Positions 62,505 through 64,000 of a stretch of 64,000 nucleotides of DNA are shown piece by piece. The stretch covers positions 1-64,000 of the forward strand of contig JAGBEG010000003.1 in NCBI GenBank assembly GCA_017937095.1, read 5' to 3'. This DNA is from Roseburia sp. (lineage in GTDB: Bacteria; Bacillota; Clostridia; Lachnospirales; Lachnospiraceae). A model generated the notes under the pieces. The model was not told where the DNA came from. It was given only the letters and a program-made list of their open reading frames with translations, and did not search any database. How positions within the stretch are numbered: position 1 is the first letter of the stretch; the number at the start of each line of letters is the position of its first letter. Both the position numbers and the translations under genes were made by a program.

Positions 62505-62513
62505 CTGCGGCAG

Positions 62514-62583
62514 GCGCGGGGACATCCCGTGCCGTGGGGCGCGTCAGGAGTCGGCTGCCCGGTAGGCGCGCGGGGACATCCCG
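62514..62583. repeat. 16-bp direct repeat at the AraC 3' end
   Basis: GCGCGGGGACATCCCG occurs at 62514-62529 and 62568-62583. The second copy encodes the final GMSPRA of the AraC protein on the minus strand; the first lies beyond its stop, so it looks like a small duplication of the gene's end. Confidence 0.85.
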
Positions 62584-63752
62584 GTCGCGCGGCGGAAGAG
62601 ACGCGTGAAATAGTGAATATCCGGAATACCGGACGAAGCGGCAATATCCTGTATGGAAAGCGTCGTGCTTTTCAGCAGTTTTTTGGCGTATTCGATCCGG
62701 TTTTTGTTTACATAATCTGTGAGCGTCATGCCGACCTCTTTTTTAAAGAGGGAGGAGAGATAGCTCGTGTTTAAGAACAGCTCGTTTGCAAAGCGGCTGA
62801 GGCTTAGATCACCCGTCAGGGAAGCGTCCACAGTCACCAGAACCTGACGGATCGGAGCGGAATAAGAACTCATACTGCGTTTTTCCACGAGATTGCAGTA
62901 ACTCTGGATCATGTAGGGAATGATGTCGCTGATGTCGTCCTCGGAGTCAGAGCGCTCGATCATGCGCGCGTAATTGTCGGATACCGCGTCGATATAAAAG
63001 GGGTGCACGCCTGCTTCGTAGGCGGTGCGCCGCAGCAGGGTATTAAAGGTAATGATGAGGTTCTTGCGGTTGCGCAGAGCGTCCCCGGTGCGCGGAGCAA
63101 AGCGGATGGTTCCCATATTTTCCGCGAGGGAGAGCGCTCTTTTGGTATTTCCGTGAGAGACGGCGTCAAGAAGCTCATCCTCGATGCGGTAGCGGTCTTC
63201 TAAGAGATGCATACCAAGTACGGGGTCTTCGGAAACATGAAACTGGTGCTTTTTCAGAAACGTTTCCTGCTTTTCGAGGTCCCTAAGATCCAGATACTCG
63301 CTGTCGGGAGAAGCGACGGAAAAGGCAGTCTCATACAGATGGCGCAGAAGCGAGAGAAACGGAACCTTATCAGTCATGAGCGGGAGCGCATAGTAGTAGC
63401 TTTGAAGCTGTGGAAAAAGTTCCGACGGGATGCGCAGTGCCTCCATCAGACGACGAATGTCAGAATCTTCGAAATTCTTTGCCAGATACGGACCGATGAA
63501 GAGGAATTTACTCTCGTCCGGGAATCGAAAAAAGGAGTAGCTGCACTCGTAATAATCCGTAATGTGGTAGATCGTGTGCTTCCGGGGCTTAAACAGGCTA
63601 CCGGATGACGCGGGCTCGTCTGCTTTTAAAATACTGTTGCGCAGACCGAGATCAAGCGAGGAAAACGTGATCGCAGTGTCCGTGGTGAGCACACAGTTCA
63701 TGTGCAGATCGGATAAATATTCTATTACAAAAGTAAATGCCGGGTGCTCCAT
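62544..63752 (-). CDS. AraC-family regulator with large N-terminal region
   Basis: A 402-residue protein: about 300 residues of N-terminal sensor region (including ITDYYECSYSFFRFPDESKFLFIGPYL), then an AraC helix-turn-helix pair (FANELFLNTSYLSSLFKKEVGMTLTDY, AASSGIPDIHYFTRLFRRATGMSP). It resembles the cytoplasmic-sensor AraC proteins that accompany sugar-uptake operons in Lachnospiraceae. GGAGG lies 8 bases before the ATG. It is convergent with the GH43 gene and divergent from a gene starting near the right edge, which it may regulate. Confidence 0.9.
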   Translation of the reverse strand: MEHPAFTFVIEYLSDLHMNCVLTTDTAITFSSLDLGLRNSILKADEPASSGSLFKPRKHTIYHITDYYECSYSFFRFPDESKFLFIGPYLAKNFEDSDIRRLMEALRIPSELFPQLQSYYYALPLMTDKVPFLSLLRHLYETAFSVASPDSEYLDLRDLEKQETFLKKHQFHVSEDPVLGMHLLEDRYRIEDELLDAVSHGNTKRALSLAENMGTIRFAPRTGDALRNRKNLIITFNTLLRRTAYEAGVHPFYIDAVSDNYARMIERSDSEDDISDIIPYMIQSYCNLVEKRSMSSYSAPIRQVLVTVDASLTGDLSLSRFANELFLNTSYLSSLFKKEVGMTLTDYVNKNRIEYAKKLLKSTTLSIQDIAASSGIPDIHYFTRLFRRATGMSPRAYRAADS

Positions 63753-63985
63753 GCCGGTTTCCTCCGTGAATCAAGAATGTCATGTCTGCCGCTGTCGCCT
63801 GCGGCGCATTTCCTGATTTCATTTTGGCATAATTTTACACTATATGCAATATAAAACAAAAATTGTGCCGCTATATCCCTTTAAAGCGCAGGCTTGCCAA
63901 ACGCTGTTTTTTATGATAATTCTATAGGAAAGTCTGGAAAAGGAAAGCGCGGCAGTGACGCCGGGCAGATGAGGGATAGTGCGGA

Positions 63986-64000
63986 ATGAAGATTACAGTG
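63986..64000 (+). CDS. Possible start of a further gene cut by the window edge
   Basis: ATG at 63986 is followed by AAG ATT ACA GTG, with GAGGG 10 bases upstream. Only five codons are visible, so neither reality nor product can be judged. The 233 bp before it (63753-63985) are AT-rich near 63820-63930 and contain TTGCCA with GATAAT 15 bp downstream, a weak promoter candidate. Confidence 0.35.

Noticed and set aside
63922-63931. CTATAGGAAA near the right edge as a second copy of the 3920 repeat
   Set aside because: Only about ten bases match, and no inverted partner is present nearby; a chance match is likely.
1-64000. CRISPR arrays, tRNA/rRNA genes, insertion sequences
   Set aside because: No regularly spaced repeats with unique spacers, no cloverleaf or rRNA-like stretches, and no transposase motifs were found by eye.

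Overview
The window looks like a chromosomal segment of a Gram-positive gut anaerobe of the Lachnospiraceae (Clostridia). Supporting signs are lipoprotein signal peptides on every transport binding protein, GGAGG-type ribosome binding sites, YesN/LytS-type regulators, many AraC regulators each next to its own sugar locus, and enzyme sets like those described in Roseburia intestinalis and Clostridium (Lachnoclostridium) phytofermentans. G+C is roughly half, higher than R. intestinalis, so I do not assign a species. Almost the whole window is carbohydrate-utilisation DNA. No rRNA, tRNA, CRISPR array, insertion sequence or prophage gene was recognised.

Layout. 1-4.7 kb: the tail of an Rpn-family gene, an ECF transporter S component, a cytoplasmic alpha-amylase, a branched-chain aminotransferase, an intergenic segment rich in inverted repeats, and a small C_GCAxxG_C_C protein. 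4.9-14.7 kb: a galactose/glucose-type ABC importer (mglB-mglA-mglC), then a small membrane protein, a YesN-type response regulator, a LytS/YesM-type kinase, a membrane-tethered sugar-binding protein and a second MglB-like lipoprotein. This order resembles the XylFII-LytS-YesN sugar-sensing module of clostridia. 14.7-16.8 kb: a DUF6553-like protein and a CapA-like protein.

16.8-46 kb is a beta-mannan utilisation locus. It holds an AraC regulator, a cytoplasmic GH113 mannanase, a half-size ABC exporter, phosphohexomutase, GH36 alpha-galactosidase, a LacI regulator and a second AraC regulator. A long operon follows: binding protein, two permeases, mannobiose 2-epimerase, GH130_1 and GH130_2 phosphorylases, CE2 and CE17 acetylesterases, a chemoreceptor, and a single-polypeptide fusion of a GH1 glycosidase with mannose-6-phosphate isomerase. 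Imported acetylated galactoglucomanno-oligosaccharides would be deacetylated, stripped of galactose and glucose, epimerised, phosphorolysed to mannose-1-phosphate, and sent through mannose-6-phosphate to fructose-6-phosphate. An AT-richer cassette (25.8-29.2 kb: response regulator, LanF-like ABC ATPase, permease, frameshifted kinase) sits inside this locus. A membrane-anchored GH3 enzyme follows the operon.

46-49.5 kb: a convergent AIM24-family gene and a GH2 glycosidase with an unusual Met-rich tail. 49.6-63.8 kb is a rhamnogalacturonan-I side-chain/backbone locus flanked by AraC regulators. It has a YteP/YtcP/YtcQ-like ABC importer, GH105, a CE12-like esterase with an SLH-like C-terminus, a GH112 phosphorylase next to an L-rhamnose mutarotase, and two GH43 enzymes. 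The GH112/mutarotase pairing points to D-galactosyl-beta-1,4-L-rhamnose as the phosphorylase substrate. All enzymes in both loci lack signal peptides, except the anchored GH3 enzyme. The design is therefore import first, then intracellular phosphorolysis; extracellular endo-enzymes must be encoded elsewhere or supplied by other species.
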